From Lunularia cruciata (Eukaryota; Streptophyta; Marchantiopsida; Lunulariales; Lunulariaceae), in NCBI GenBank assembly GCA_948567375.1, contig OX419757.1:41292001-41356000 (forward strand): a stretch of 64,000 nucleotides of DNA, given 5' to 3'. Position 1 is the first letter of the stretch. Every line of letters starts with the position of its first letter. This document shows, piece after piece, positions 11,794 through 22,580 of this stretch. The notes under the pieces are model-generated. The model searched no databases. It saw nothing but the letters and a program-made list of their open reading frames with translations, and was not told the origin of the DNA. Made by a program: the position numbers and the translations under genes.

Positions 11794-12513
11794 CTTGTCT
11801 TATGGTTGTTGAATTTGTCTACAATAATTACAAGCATGCAAGCACATGATTCTTTCCCTTCTTTCTTAATTAATGTAAGATCTAATTGTTCCAGATTCTC
11901 TTCTTACTCCATTGCCATCTCAATTCCTCATATTTTCACCTTCTTGTCCATGTTATATGCATATTTACCCTAAGCCAAACCTCATCTTGTTGTTACTCAA
12001 AATTAGCAAAAGAAATATATTTATAGACATATTCATAATATCATCTTTCAAATAAGTGATAAGATCATTTCTTTTAGTAACCTTTCTCTCCCTTTTGACA
12101 CCTAGGTTTATAAACTTGCCCAAAATTGGATCAATCCATTTGATATCTTCCAAATCTTTTCTTTTGTTGTGTATAAAGTTACCCTTCCTACTTATAAGAA
12201 AATCCATTATATCTTCCATGTCTTAGTGTTAAAATCATTTATTTCTAACCCATTTTATTTTCTTACTTGTATACAACCTCCTCTTCTTCCAATCTCTATT
12301 AATGACTATGCAGAATACAAAGTCAATTGTATTCTCCCACAAAGAGATATCCAATGTGGTAATCCAAATCAAATATAAGACCTATTGGAAGGTGTATCCA
12401 TTTCACAATACCACACAAGAGCTTAATTTTCATCTTTAAATGCTCAAGTGGCCATACAAGAGTTCAAAGATTCTATGGCAATAAAGATGCCTCTGATTAG
12501 CAATGGGAGAATA
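11794..12513 (+). pseudogene. Second integrase end and chromodomain, family A
   Basis: Starts inside integrase at VVEFVYNNYKHAST (about 11805-11846) and runs to a degraded chromodomain (YKTYWKVYPFHN near 12377-12410). It repeats the content of the copy just upstream. The order is integrase-chromodomain-LTR, then integrase end-chromodomain-LTR. That order suggests one family A copy inserted into the integrase of another. Confidence 0.6.
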
Positions 12514-12869
12514 TGTAATAATATTAAGTTAATAAAAAGGTAAGCATAGTTAAAAGGATATTACAACTAACATACATCTAAGAATTTCAAGAATATTCTA
12601 GAAGCATTTAGGAAGCTTCTTGGTGAGAAGCATCTAAAAGTTTGTAAATGGTGAGTAGTTGGTTTATACCATAAATAGCTAGCTTAGCTTGTACTCCAAG
12701 AAATGCAACTTCTTGGATTTTCTAAAAGGAAATATCATTGGAAGCTTCTTTCAAAATCTTGTGATGAGTTTACCAATCAATACCAAAGTTCAACTATTTG
12801 GAGTTTCCCTCAATTGATAGTTTTCAATTTGATATTTCCTTCTCCTATTTCTTTCCATGGGTTATATCA
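12514..12869 (+). repeat. Family A LTR
   Basis: About 356 bp beginning TGTAATAATATTAAG and ending near TTATATCA. It directly follows the chromodomain remnant, as the 3' LTR of that copy. Confidence 0.65.
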
Positions 12870-13272
12870 CTTCTTGTCAAAGGTGGATGTGTGTTACTTA
12901 TATTTTGACTTACAAATCTATTCTTGTTACTTAATAGTGATAGTAATTGCAAATTTAATGAATATCATTATGATTCATGCAATGCAATAATAAATCAAGC
13001 ATCTCACTTGAGCATTGAAGGCCTAGATTCTACCACAACAAGTGCAACAAATGGCAATTTAAAAGGTAAAAAAGTATTTCCATTTACCCAAGCTAAAAGC
13101 ATATGATAGAAGATGGTTGCAAGTGGAATGTAGAATTTCCTTTTGATTGTGAGAAATATCTTGGAGCCACCAACACATTACATGATCATCACCAAATTTT
13201 ATTGCTACAAGCCAACTAAAAATCATCACAAAACCTTTTTAGATGTATTAAGAGGAACAAGGAAAACATGGT
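12870..13272 (+). pseudogene. Possible gag start, left part
   Basis: A short readable stretch (12924-13106) and further decayed sequence up to a solo LTR. The same fragment seems to continue at 13787. The identification as gag is weak: it rests on position and on the resumption of family A gag-like sequence after the LTR. Confidence 0.3.
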
Positions 13273-13786
13273 TGTAAAAGACCAAGGAGAGAATATGAGA
13301 ATGTGATCTAGGATAGAATAGTAGAATAGAAGTTCACAATAGAACTCTCAAATGAGAGAAATACCAAATACCTAGCATGAGCTTTGGCTTTGGTATTTAA
13401 AGGAAAAGAAAGACAAGATTCCTAAGGAGCTTCCAAGGAAGGTTCCTTTTAGAACCCATCTTTCTTGGAGTGCAAGCCAAGCTACCTATCTACTTGGCAT
13501 ATAAGCTACCCTAGTTTTTTCTTAGCATATAGTTACTCTATCCTTAAGAAGTTCCTAGAAGCTTCTTGGATGCTTTTAGAACATTCTACCAAGAAGCTTC
13601 TTATATGTTCCTAGAATATTCTAGATATATACAATATAGAATTCTTAGATATATACAAGTTCTACCCTCATTTTGATGTCTAGAAAATTCTTAGAATTCC
13701 TACATGTATGCAAGTTCTACCTTCATCTTACTATATTTAACTTATTTTACTTACTCATTAGTTTTTGCTGACTCAATATTATTACA
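13273..13786 (-). repeat. Solo family A LTR with target duplication ATGGT
   Basis: A 514-bp LTR in minus orientation. On the plus strand it runs from TGTAAAAGACC to ATTATTACA, and it is flanked by perfect 5-bp repeats ATGGT (13268-13272 and 13787-13791). No internal region adjoins it, so it is a solo LTR. It is the longest family A LTR here; part of the extra length is repeated AAGCTTCTTGGATG / AAGCTTCTTATATG blocks near 13560-13600. Confidence 0.85.
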
Positions 13787-14300
13787 ATGGTCATGTAGCT
13801 GGAGTAAGATTTTGGCAAGAGTTCAAATAACCTTCATACCCAAGTTTCAAATCATCCACAAAACAATAACAATAAGAAATAGATCTAGAAATTTGAAGTA
13901 GATCTATTTTATGAGAGCTATATAGTTCAATTTTAGAATATTCTCATGCAAATTCTAGATATTCATGAAGGAGAATCATTAGATTAGATTGTTTAAAAAA
14001 ATGAAGTTGCATACAATGATAAACATAGTTGTGAGGTAGCTTAGGCAACTAAAAGAAGCCATTTAAATGCCTAAAACCTTTACCTCTCTTATCTCTCAAA
14101 AAATTATGTATTCATGATAATTTTAAGTTATGCAAGCTTACAATACTCATGGGAATGGAGCAATCTTCTTGGATATAGATGTTATCTAGTGTAAATTGCT
14201 TATTAATATTGATAAGGAACAACTCTATCAAAATGGAAGGCGCTTCTAGTGCTAATAATTCATGTATTGCATTTCAGTTTTGTCAAAGTACATGACACAA
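13787..14300 (+). pseudogene. Family A gag remnant, continued
   Basis: Continues after the solo LTR. Sequence near 13900-14060 (TTCTAGATATTCATGAAG, and AGTTGTGAGGTAGCTTAGGC) recalls the gag block read LAKHFDS elsewhere. Frames are broken. Confidence 0.4.
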
Positions 14301-14833
14301 AATTGACCAATTTCACATGCTAAATATGTGAAATAATTATTTGATCAAGAAAACACTAATGCATAGTAAGACCTATCATGGAACTTATTAAGAGTATAAT
14401 TATTTCTAGTGTGATTGACAGCTTGAAGTTCATATCTTAAAATTGATATTCATCCCTTGTAAGGTTTTAGTGCATTAAAATTTTTTAGACAATTGCATGT
14501 TAGTGTAATTTTCAAAGGAGATTAGTGCTTTTTTTCAACATGGGAATGAATATTTTTATGATAATTGATGAAAGAAAACAAATTGTCGTTTGGACTCTCA
14601 ATATGATACTTCTAAAGATTGGAGAAGAGTATATGGAGTCAATGAAATTTATGATGGTGTCTTTGTACAATGATATTATTTGAGGATTATTTAACCTTGA
14701 CTATCATTGAGCTCAAGTTGATTAGGAAAATGATAAAAAGAAATGATTACACAAAGTAAAGTAATATATTTAGGATATTTATGAACTATGTCTAAAGACA
14801 AATTTTTTCATATCTCTTGATATAAAAGATAAA
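14301..14833. other. Unassigned decayed sequence
   Basis: AT-rich, lies between gag and RT scraps in element order and is probably decayed protease and linker. No domain was recognised. Confidence 0.3.
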
Positions 14834-14885
14834 TATAATAATAATAATAATAATAATAACAAATAATATTAATAATAATAATAAA
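14834..14885. repeat. AAT microsatellite
   Basis: An imperfect run of AAT/ATA triplets broken by a single AAC and ATT. Confidence 0.9.
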
Positions 14886-15455
14886 ACTATTATTAATGGT
14901 AGTTACTCATAATAGGACTTTATTCAAGTACAAATAAAGTCATCAACTTCAAAAATTGTTGATGGTATTCTATAAATTATAGAGATGTTTTTCCAAATGA
15001 TCATATAGGCCATATGGATTTTTTACTTATGGATTGCCTTCTAATTCAAGGAATCCTAATAAGACTAAATTTACTCCTAAATATAATGCTTACTAGTAAA
15101 TATTTCTATTCATTATCCTCAAAGAACTGGAAGAACTTTAAAGACCTTTATGAGACTTATTAAGAAGGGTTTTATTTGGTGTAGTACCTCACCTATGTTA
15201 TGTTCTCCAAAGAAAGATGATGGTCTTTGATTTTGTATTGATTACTATGGATTGAATAAATTATAATTATTATAATTACCTTGAATCAATTACTTCTTAG
15301 AGTAATTGAGTGAAGCCAAACTCATCACACAATTTGACCTTATATTGAGTATTAGCAAATATCAATCTCATCAAAGGATATGTCAATTATAACTTTTTGC
15401 ACAAAATATGTATACTTTGACTAAAGTATCCTTCCTTTTGGCCTCACCAATACCA
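14886..15455 (+). pseudogene. Family A reverse transcriptase fragment
   Basis: Plus-strand RT relic from a degraded start (TTTATGAGACTTATTAAG near 15150) to the block LPFGLTN, seen as FLLASPIPP in the wrong frame, near 15430-15450. At about 15456 it meets minus-strand integrase sequence with no LTR between, so the junction is a rearrangement. Confidence 0.55.
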
Positions 15456-16102
15456 CCACATCTGGAATAGTGCTTGCCAAAACTTTCCTATGCATCAAGG
15501 ATCATGGTCTGAGATGAGTACAACAACATCCCATGATGCTTGAAGACATTGTCAAAGTAGATCTATGTTAAGGTTGGAGCATCCACAATATCAAAGGTTG
15601 GTGCAAAATGGATTTGCTTACTAAGCTTATCTACAAACACCACGATTGATGTGTGTCCTTGCTTTGTCTTGGGAAAGGATGTGATAAGATCCAAACTCAC
15701 ATGTTCCCATTAGGCAAATGGAAAGGGGAGTGGTTGAAGGAGTCCACTTAGTTTCTGGTTGTTGGCCTTGTTGCATTGGCAGCTCTCACACAAATGGACA
15801 AACTCTCAAACATCTGGTGTCATGTTGGACCACCACCATTGGTGTTGGAGTGTACCTAAGGTCTTGTTCACACCCATGTGACCAATAATTGATAAGTCAT
15901 AGGCTTCTTGGAGGCGCACAAGCCAGAGATCACCCTTGGTTGGAACATTGATTTGGTCCGAATGGAATAGAAGGCCTTCCTTGAAGGAGAAAATGTTGTA
16001 CTCATTGTCTCTAGTTGCAAGATGACCTTGTACCATCTGAAAGAATGGATCTTGTTGTAGAGTTATCCTAAACTCGGTTTGGACCTTGGAGTCTACTAAC
16101 AC
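15456..16102 (-). pseudogene. Family A integrase (partial), minus strand
   Basis: Reads leftward from the zinc-binding domain into the core. The block at 15806-16102 includes LFHSDQINVPTKGDLWLVRL and IIGHMGVNKTLGTLQHQWWW; the latter is the H-containing zinc region. Below 15800 the core continues to KHHGM-like sequence near 15530, then stops at the 15456 junction. The chromodomain and 3' LTR are absent. Frame breaks occur at several points. Confidence 0.7.
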
Positions 16103-16700
16103 CGTCGTTATTGTTGCCGTGATGAGAAAAAGAGACTTAAAATCAAGTCATTGTGATAGTGCATTAGGGATGACATGGAACAAACCGGGTTTGTACTCAA
16201 GTTTGATGTCAAACAATTGTGGTTGTTCCTTGACTCTTCATGTGTTCCAAATATAATATCTGCAACAAGGGCTTGTGATCAGTTTGGATGACCACTTGTT
16301 TCCCCAAGTGATTATGCCTCCATACCTTGGTCTCATATACCATTGCTAGTTGTTCCCAATCTCAAGCAAAGTAATTCCTTTCTACCTTGTTTAGTTGACA
16401 AGAACACAAAGGCAATGGGATGTAACCCATCTATAAATTCTTATTGCAACACGACTCCAATTGCAAAGTTAGAAGCATCAAAATCAACTACACATGGTAG
16501 TTGATGATCATATGGTTGAAGAATTGGTCTTGAAGACACCATATGTTTAAGCTTTTGGAATGCTTCTTTGTGTTTGTTGGTCCATTGAAAGCTTGAGTTC
16601 TTCTCCAAGAGATTGGTCAATGGTGCAACTACATGATCAATTGTGGATGAACCGTTGGTAAAAACTCTAGCCAATCCATTAAATGCCCGTAATTCTATAA
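16103..16700 (-). pseudogene. Family A RNase H, minus strand
   Basis: RNase H degrades the RNA strand during reverse transcription. The stretch at 16441-16674 is open and reads TNLLEKNSSFQWTNKHKEAF followed by PCVVDFDASNFAIGVVLQ, a standard Ty3/gypsy RT-RNase H boundary. Upstream and downstream parts are broken by stops. It sits in normal order between RT (higher coordinates) and integrase. Confidence 0.75.
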
Positions 16701-17400
16701 CATCCTTTGGAGTAGGTCAATCAATGATGGCTTTGATTTTCTCCTCCTCTACCTTGATCTCCTCTAATGAGATCTTGTGACCCAAGAAGGTAACTTCCTT
16801 TTGCCAAAAGGCACACTTTGACTTCTTGTACTAAAACTTCCAATGTCATAGTCGTCTTAGGACTTCTTGCATATGATTCACATGGTTACCTCTATCTTGC
16901 TATAGATTAAGATATCATCCAAGAACACCACCACGTAGTGATCTAACAATTCATCCAACACTTGATGCATCTGATCCATGAAGATTGTTGGAGCATTAGT
17001 CAGCCCAAAAGGCAGAACTCTCCATTCAAAATTTCAATACCTTGTGTGAAAGGCAATCTTTTGCACATCCTTTCTATCAATAGGAATTTAAAAATAGCCG
17101 CTACAAAGATCCAACTTAGAGAAGTATTTTGCTTCACTCAATTGATCAAGCAAGTCATCAATTTGAGGCAAGGGGTATGCATTCTTCACTTTCTATTTAT
17201 TGAGCTCATGGTAATCAACACAGAAAGAAAGTCCTCCATCCTTCTTTGGAAAAAATAGTACCAGTGCTCCCCAAGGGGATTTACTATGTCATATGAAATC
17301 CTTCTCCAACTCCTTTCGTGAGAGTCGATAGATTGGTCTACTCACCGGAGTACTTTGTGTTAACTCAATCTTGAAGGGCATACTATGATCAAAGGGTAAT
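16701..17400 (-). pseudogene. Family A reverse transcriptase, minus strand
   Basis: Makes DNA from the element's RNA. Translated backwards, the region holds the [12 protein letters not shown] and SKLDL blocks near 17090-17180 and the [14 protein letters not shown] block near 16970-17010. The FLDDILIYS block, containing the catalytic Asp pair, lies near 16905-16935. Stops make it non-functional. The plus-strand ORF at 16962-17258 is a shadow of this gene. Confidence 0.7.
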
Positions 17401-17793
17401 CCCTTTGGCAGATCATCTAGAAACACATCCACAAACTCCTCAACTATTTGTTCAACCGTTGCTTGATGAGACTCCTAACTCTCCTCAAATTCTCCTTGTG
17501 CAAATCGACTTGATCCACACCACAAAAATAGACTTACCTTCCTCCAAAGCTTGCTCTATAGTTGCTTCACTGACAAAATGCCCATCTAGGGACTTATCTT
17601 CCTTCAAGGCTCGTCTTATGACGGCTTTCTTGATAAACTTCCCATCTTGGGGCTTTCCTTCTTTCAAAGCTTGCTCTATGGCTGCTTTCTTTACAAACTT
17701 CCCATCTTGGGACTGACTATTCTTAGGTGTCTTACTCAAAGGTGCAAAACAACCTAATTGGAAATTCCTACCTTGGTGTTGTACTTGAATTTT
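17401..17793 (-). pseudogene. Family A protease-RT linker with 20-residue repeats
   Basis: An open stretch at 17485-17739 encodes three consecutive copies of a 20-residue unit (QDGKFVKKAAIEQALKEGKP and variants). They lie between protease and RT. The unit is charged and probably helical. I do not know a function for it. Confidence 0.55.
17530..17709 (-). repeat. Three 60-bp tandem repeats inside pol
   Basis: Units at 17650-17709, 17590-17649 and 17530-17589, each coding 20 residues with the pattern DGxFxxxAxIxxALxExKx. Divergence between units is mostly substitution without indels, so the reading frame was kept while they diverged. Confidence 0.85.
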
Positions 17794-18120
17794 TCATTGG
17801 GTCCAATCAAATTGAACCTTATGACGTTCAAGCCAAGGTAGTCCAAGAATGACATCATAGTGTAGAGGTGCCACGACAAACCTCATGGACTCCAAATACT
17901 CCTTCCTAATCTTGAAGGTACCAAGATACGAGGTATGGAATGCAGAACCTTTTCTACCATCGGCGATCATCAATCTACTTCCAATTTTTGGTTTGATAAG
18001 AACACCCAATTCCTTTGCTAACTGCATAGACATGCAATTCTTTGAACTTCCATAATCAATCAAAATCCTACAACCACAATCAAATATTTTACCTTGCAAT
18101 TAAAGCAAGCTTGCATAAGT
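17794..18120 (-). pseudogene. Family A aspartic protease
   Basis: Retropepsin cleaves the gag-pol polyprotein. The 101-residue open stretch (17794-18099) has ILIDYGSSKNCMSMQLAKEL, where the catalytic triad D-[ST]-G is changed to D-Y-G. Further on it has the family block YDVILGLPWLERHKVQFDW. The flanks are broken. It belongs to the minus-strand copy ending at 20914. Confidence 0.75.
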
Positions 18121-18640
18121 CAAGCTTTCAATCCCATTGGAACTAATCAAGTTCCCAATAGGCGGATCAAAATCTCCTACTAGGATTGCTCATTTTCTTG
18201 ATCATTCTGCTCCACAACCTCCATTTGGGTGATTTGTTGAGATTGCCCATTCTTGAATGGACATTCAACAATGCAATGTCCAATCTAGCAACAATAAAAG
18301 TAGCCACCATTTTGCCTTAATTGTTCCCCATCCGCTGTACCAATTGGTCTCTATTGGATGGCATCAATCTCCATTGATGCCGGTGTCACATGGATTGGTT
18401 GGTCTTGGGAGTGCATCGGGCACTTAGCTGTTTGCACTTAGATTGCTTGACTTGTCAATGGTTTAAAGCCTTTTGTAATCAGACCTTATCTCTACTTTTT
18501 CTTGGATGGTAGTCCTTCTTGCTAGAGCAGCTTGCTACCAATGCTTTTGAACGTAGGCTCATCTTTAGTGGCTTCTTGGGTTGGGCTTTGTTGAGGCAAT
18601 CTTAATCTTCAAGCTTCATTGCTAATGTTAAAGTTTTGTT
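18121..18640 (-). pseudogene. Family A gag C-terminus with zinc knuckle
   Basis: Near 18250-18310 the minus strand reads GGYFYCC-stop-IGHCIVECPFKN, a C-x2-C-x4-H-x4-C type nucleic-acid-binding knuckle with its spacing partly preserved. Stops interrupt it. It lies directly upstream of protease in the element's order. Confidence 0.55.
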
Positions 18641-19539
18641 CATATTAAATCTGTGTTCAATGGGCGGTGATGTATTTCTTCTAACAAGTCACAGTCAATT
18701 CTTAGACCTTTGTTCTATTGGACCTATTATATTCTTTCCCAAACAACACTCACATTCACTTTCTTCACCCCACCTGTGCACGTTCTTCCAAAAAGCTCTA
18801 CATTCACTCCAAAGCTTCACATTCCTCTTGAAAGCTTAACTCATCTGCCATTCTCCAATTCTCCAAACGACTCCACATTCTTTCTTGAAAGCACCACATT
18901 CTTCACATTTGCTTCACATTCACCTTCTCTTGGAACCTCTTACATTCTTTCCCAAAAAGCCCTCACATTCACTTTCTTCACCCCACTTGTCACATTCTCC
19001 CAAAAAGCTCTATATTCACTTCAAAGCTCCACATTCCTCTTGAAAGCTTAACTCATTTGCCATTCTCCAGTTCTCCAAACAACTCGACATTCTTTCTCAA
19101 AAGCACCACATTCTTCACATTTGCTTCCCATTCACCTTCTCTCAGAACCTGTCACATTCTTCTCTCAAAAGCCCTCAATTGTCAAAAACTCCTCTCCAAA
19201 GGCCTTCCAAAGCATTTCCAACTAAAAAAACTCTTTTTGCTCTGCCACTAAAAATGAAACACTCTTCACCCCAATAACATAAAACAAAGTCCTGAGCTCA
19301 TGTAATCTGAAATTAATTCTTGGCCACACAACATTAAAAGAACCCTCAAGCTTATAGCACCACAAACTATTTTTGGGCTTTACAATAATATAGCAAATAT
19401 CTCACGCGACAAGGTAACATAAAACAACTCCCGAGACATATTGACATAAAATCCAAGTTCATTACAACAAGAAGAAAAGGAAAAAACACTTTCACACCAA
19501 AAGCATCAAGAGTACATGTGGACTATTTTCTCAATGACA
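18641..19539. repeat. Extra segment with 212-bp tandem repeat
   Basis: Lies between the two recognisable parts of gag. Two copies of a unit about 212 bp long occupy roughly 18720-19200; for example, TGAAAGCTTAACTCAT recurs at 18829 and 19041. The unit is rich in CACATTCTT, CTTTCTTCACCCCA and CTCCAAAC. The plus-strand ORFs here simply follow the repeat. It may be satellite-like DNA inserted into gag or an expanded gag segment. Confidence 0.7.
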
Positions 19540-20490
19540 CCGGCTCCTCGACATGTGTGTAATGTGCTAGTTGGTTTTGTGAAGGTCAAGGTCAAGACTA
19601 TGTTGTTGTGACCAAGGAATTAAAATGCTTCGCTAGTTGCATGGCTTCTTCCATAGTCACTCTCCATGGCTCTCACATAGTCACTTCTAATTTGGTTTGT
19701 GACTTCAAGCTTCTCACAAATTGATCTAGAGCTTCACCATCCATTATGTCTAGAATTTGCATAATGGTGTTTTGGAACTATGTGATGTAGCTTCTTAAAG
19801 AACCAATCTACTTCAACTTTGCCAACTTATCTTGTGCAGCTTGTGTGGTATTTATTGCTTGGAATCACCCAATTATTGCACCTTTGAATTCTTCACATGT
19901 TAAGATTGGTGCAACAAATTTCCTTTCAGCTTGCTCTACTTGGAATTGCTACCATAGTTTTGTTGCTCCGTCCAATTGGCTCAAAGCTAAGAGAATTTGT
20001 TTCCATTCATCTTGAAGATTTGTAACCTCAAAATAACATTCATAGGCAAATAAAAACTTCTCCATAGTGCCCGAAAGATTTTTGCCATCAAATAGCTTGG
20101 GTTTTGGAAATTGGATTTGGTCTTTTCCTTACTGAATTTATGCTCTCTGTAATGGTCTCATTCATCCAACAATCAAGTAAGGTGCTCAATTTGTTACTGC
20201 GTAGTAATGATAACCTCAAGCATTGACGTTGTGGATACTACTCTATCACACTTCCCCCAATCTATCTTATTTACTAACACATAAATACAACATGTCCACC
20301 ATTCTCCATAAGTTACAACCGGAAGTACCATGGGTTCCTTAGATAAGGTGATTGTATTTAGAAAATTCTGCCCAAAATGTGAGGTGATGAACTATGTGAA
20401 ATGATCCTTGGGTAGTACTTGAACATGAAAATCCTAATGGTTTGGTGGAAAGGGATTTGTGGTCCATAGATTCCATCCATCCCTTTCTTG
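19540..20490 (-). pseudogene. Family A gag N-terminal part and leader
   Basis: Minus-strand gag, with LAKHFN and SLVTTT near 19600-19650 and further similarity to 4560-5000 and 9990-10230. The segment 20221-20490 is the leader and matches 285-544. Stops are present. It is the retrotransposon's capsid-like structural protein. Confidence 0.6.
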
Positions 20491-20502
20491 CTCTGATACC
20501 AA
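20491..20502 (-). other. Primer binding site
   Basis: Minus strand reads TTGGTATCAGAG, abutting the LTR at 20503. Confidence 0.9.
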
Positions 20503-20914
20503 TGTAAACAATTGAGACAAAGGAGAGAAATAGGAGAATGGAAGCTCACATTGGGACACTTGAATGAGAGAAAACTCCAAATGCCTAGCATGAGCTTTGG
20601 TTCTAGTATTTATATGGAGTATACAAGGCTCTTGAGAAGCTTCTCAAGAAGCTTCCTTGAGCCACTTTCTTGGAGTGCAAGCCAAGTTAACCAAGAAGCT
20701 TCTCAAGAAGCTTCCTTCTAGAAGCCGTCTACTTGGCTTGCAAGCTAAGCTAGTTGGAAGCTTCTAGAAGCTACTTACTTGGGGTGCAAGCTAACCTAGC
20801 CAGAAGCTTCCCAAGAAGGTTCCTAGATACTTTTGGAATATTCTAGGCTAATTTGACCAATTCACTACTTTGTGAGCCCTAACTTACTTTGTTGCTAAAC
20901 TTCATATTGTTACA
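20503..20914 (-). repeat. Family A 5' LTR of minus-strand copy
   Basis: 412 bp with both termini intact: TGTAACAATATGAAG at the start and CAATTGTTTACA at the end, reading the minus strand. It has a TATA-like element (reversed TATTTATATGG near 20608). Its element runs left to the break at 15456. Its right neighbour is RT of a plus-strand family A copy. Confidence 0.9.
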
Positions 20915-22580
20915 ACGTATCATTTGCTTCAAATTGATGACTTGCTTGATCAATTGAGTAGAGCACGATACTTCTCCAAGTTGGATCTTCATAGCGGCTA
21001 TTGGCAAATCTCCATTGATAAGGAAGATGTGGAAAAGACTGCCTTTTTGCCCAAGGAATATGCATTTTGAATGGAGAGTTCTACTTTTTGGGCTCACTAA
21101 TGCTCCAACAATCTTCATGGATTAGATGCATCAGCTGTTGGATGGACTATTGGATTTGTATGTAGTGGTGTTCTTGGATGACATTTTAATCTATAGCAAG
21201 ACAAAAGCAAAACACACAAATCACATGCAAGAAGTCTTAAGATGACTATGACAATGGAAGTTTTATTACAAGAAGTCAAAGTGTGCTTTTGGTAAAAGGA
21301 AGTTACCTTCTTGGGTCACAAGATCTCATTGGAGAAAATCAAAATGGAAGAGGATAAAATCAAGGCCATCACTGATTGGCTTACTCCAAAGGATGTTATA
21401 GAAGTATGAGCATTTAATGGATTGGCCAGTTTTTATTGAAAATTCATCCACTACTATACTCATGTAGCCACACCATTGATCGATCTCTTGGAGAAGAACT
21501 TGAGCTTTCAATGGACTAACAAGCACAAAGAAGCATTCTAGAAGTTGAAACATATGGTATCTTCAAGACCCATTCTTCAACCATTTGATCCTCAACAACC
21601 TTGTGTGGTTGATTTTGATGCTTTTAACTTTGCAATTGGAGCCGTGTTACAATAGGAGTTCTTGGGTGGATCACATCTCATTGCCTTTGTGTTTCATAGA
21701 CTAACGACAACATAAAAGAATTACTCTGCTCAAGATCAAGAACAACTAGCAATGGCATATAAGACCAAGGTATGGAGGTATTATCTCTTGGAGAACAAGT
21801 GATCATGTGCACTAATCACAAACCTTTGTTGCAGACATTACATTTGGAACACATGAAGAGTTGACATCATCGATGGCAGGAACAACTACAATTGCTTGAT
21901 ATCAAACTTGAGTACAAATCTATCAGTACTTTGTCATTCTTGATGTCCTATCATGATGACCTGATTTGAAGTCTCTTCCTCTCATCACGTTGGCATTTAT
22001 GATAGTATCAATTGACTCCAAAGTCCAAATCAAGTTTAAGACGCTTTACATCAAGATCCTTTTTTTTAGATGGTACAAGGTCATCTTACATCATGGGACA
22101 AGGAGTACAACACCTTCTTCTTCAAGGAAGGCCTCCTATTCTATGAGAACCAAATTTATGTTCCAACCAAGGATGATCTCCAACTTGTGCACCTCCAAGA
22201 AGCCCATGACTTATCAATCACTGGTTATATGGGTGTAGACAAGACCTTGGGTACTCTCCTACACCAATGGTGATAGATCAACATGACAAAAGATGTTTGA
22301 GAGTTTGTCGAATCGTGTGAGAATTGCCAATGCAACAAGGCCAACAACTAGAAACCAAGTGGACTCCTTCAACCACTCCCTATTCCATCTGCTTGATGGG
22401 AACACGTAAGCTTGGATCTCATCACATCTTTGCCCAAGACAAAGCAAGGTCACACATTGATCGTAGTGTTTGTGGGTAAGCTTAGTAAGAAAATTTATTT
22501 GGCACCAACCTTTGATACCGTGGATGCTCTAACATTGGCATAGATCTAGTTTGACACTATCTTAAAGCATCATGGGATGC
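20915..22580 (+). pseudogene. Family A pol, left part: RT, RNase H, integrase start
   Basis: Begins inside RT ([20 protein letters not shown] near 20928-20986) and continues with [12 protein letters not shown] near 21168-21204. RNase H blocks are LSFQWTNKHKEAF near 21503-21541 and PCVVDFDAF near 21600-21626. The integrase zinc region is open at 22070-22273 (ENQIYVPTKDDLQLVHLQEA). The core reaches LKHHGM at 22562-22579, where the family B element is inserted. It resumes at 33692. Scattered stops inactivate it. Confidence 0.8.

Noticed and set aside
18636-19251. Plus-strand ORFs of 64-113 codons rich in Ser/Thr/Phe
   Set aside because: They restate the 212-bp tandem repeat, are internally repetitive and run antisense through a gag region.
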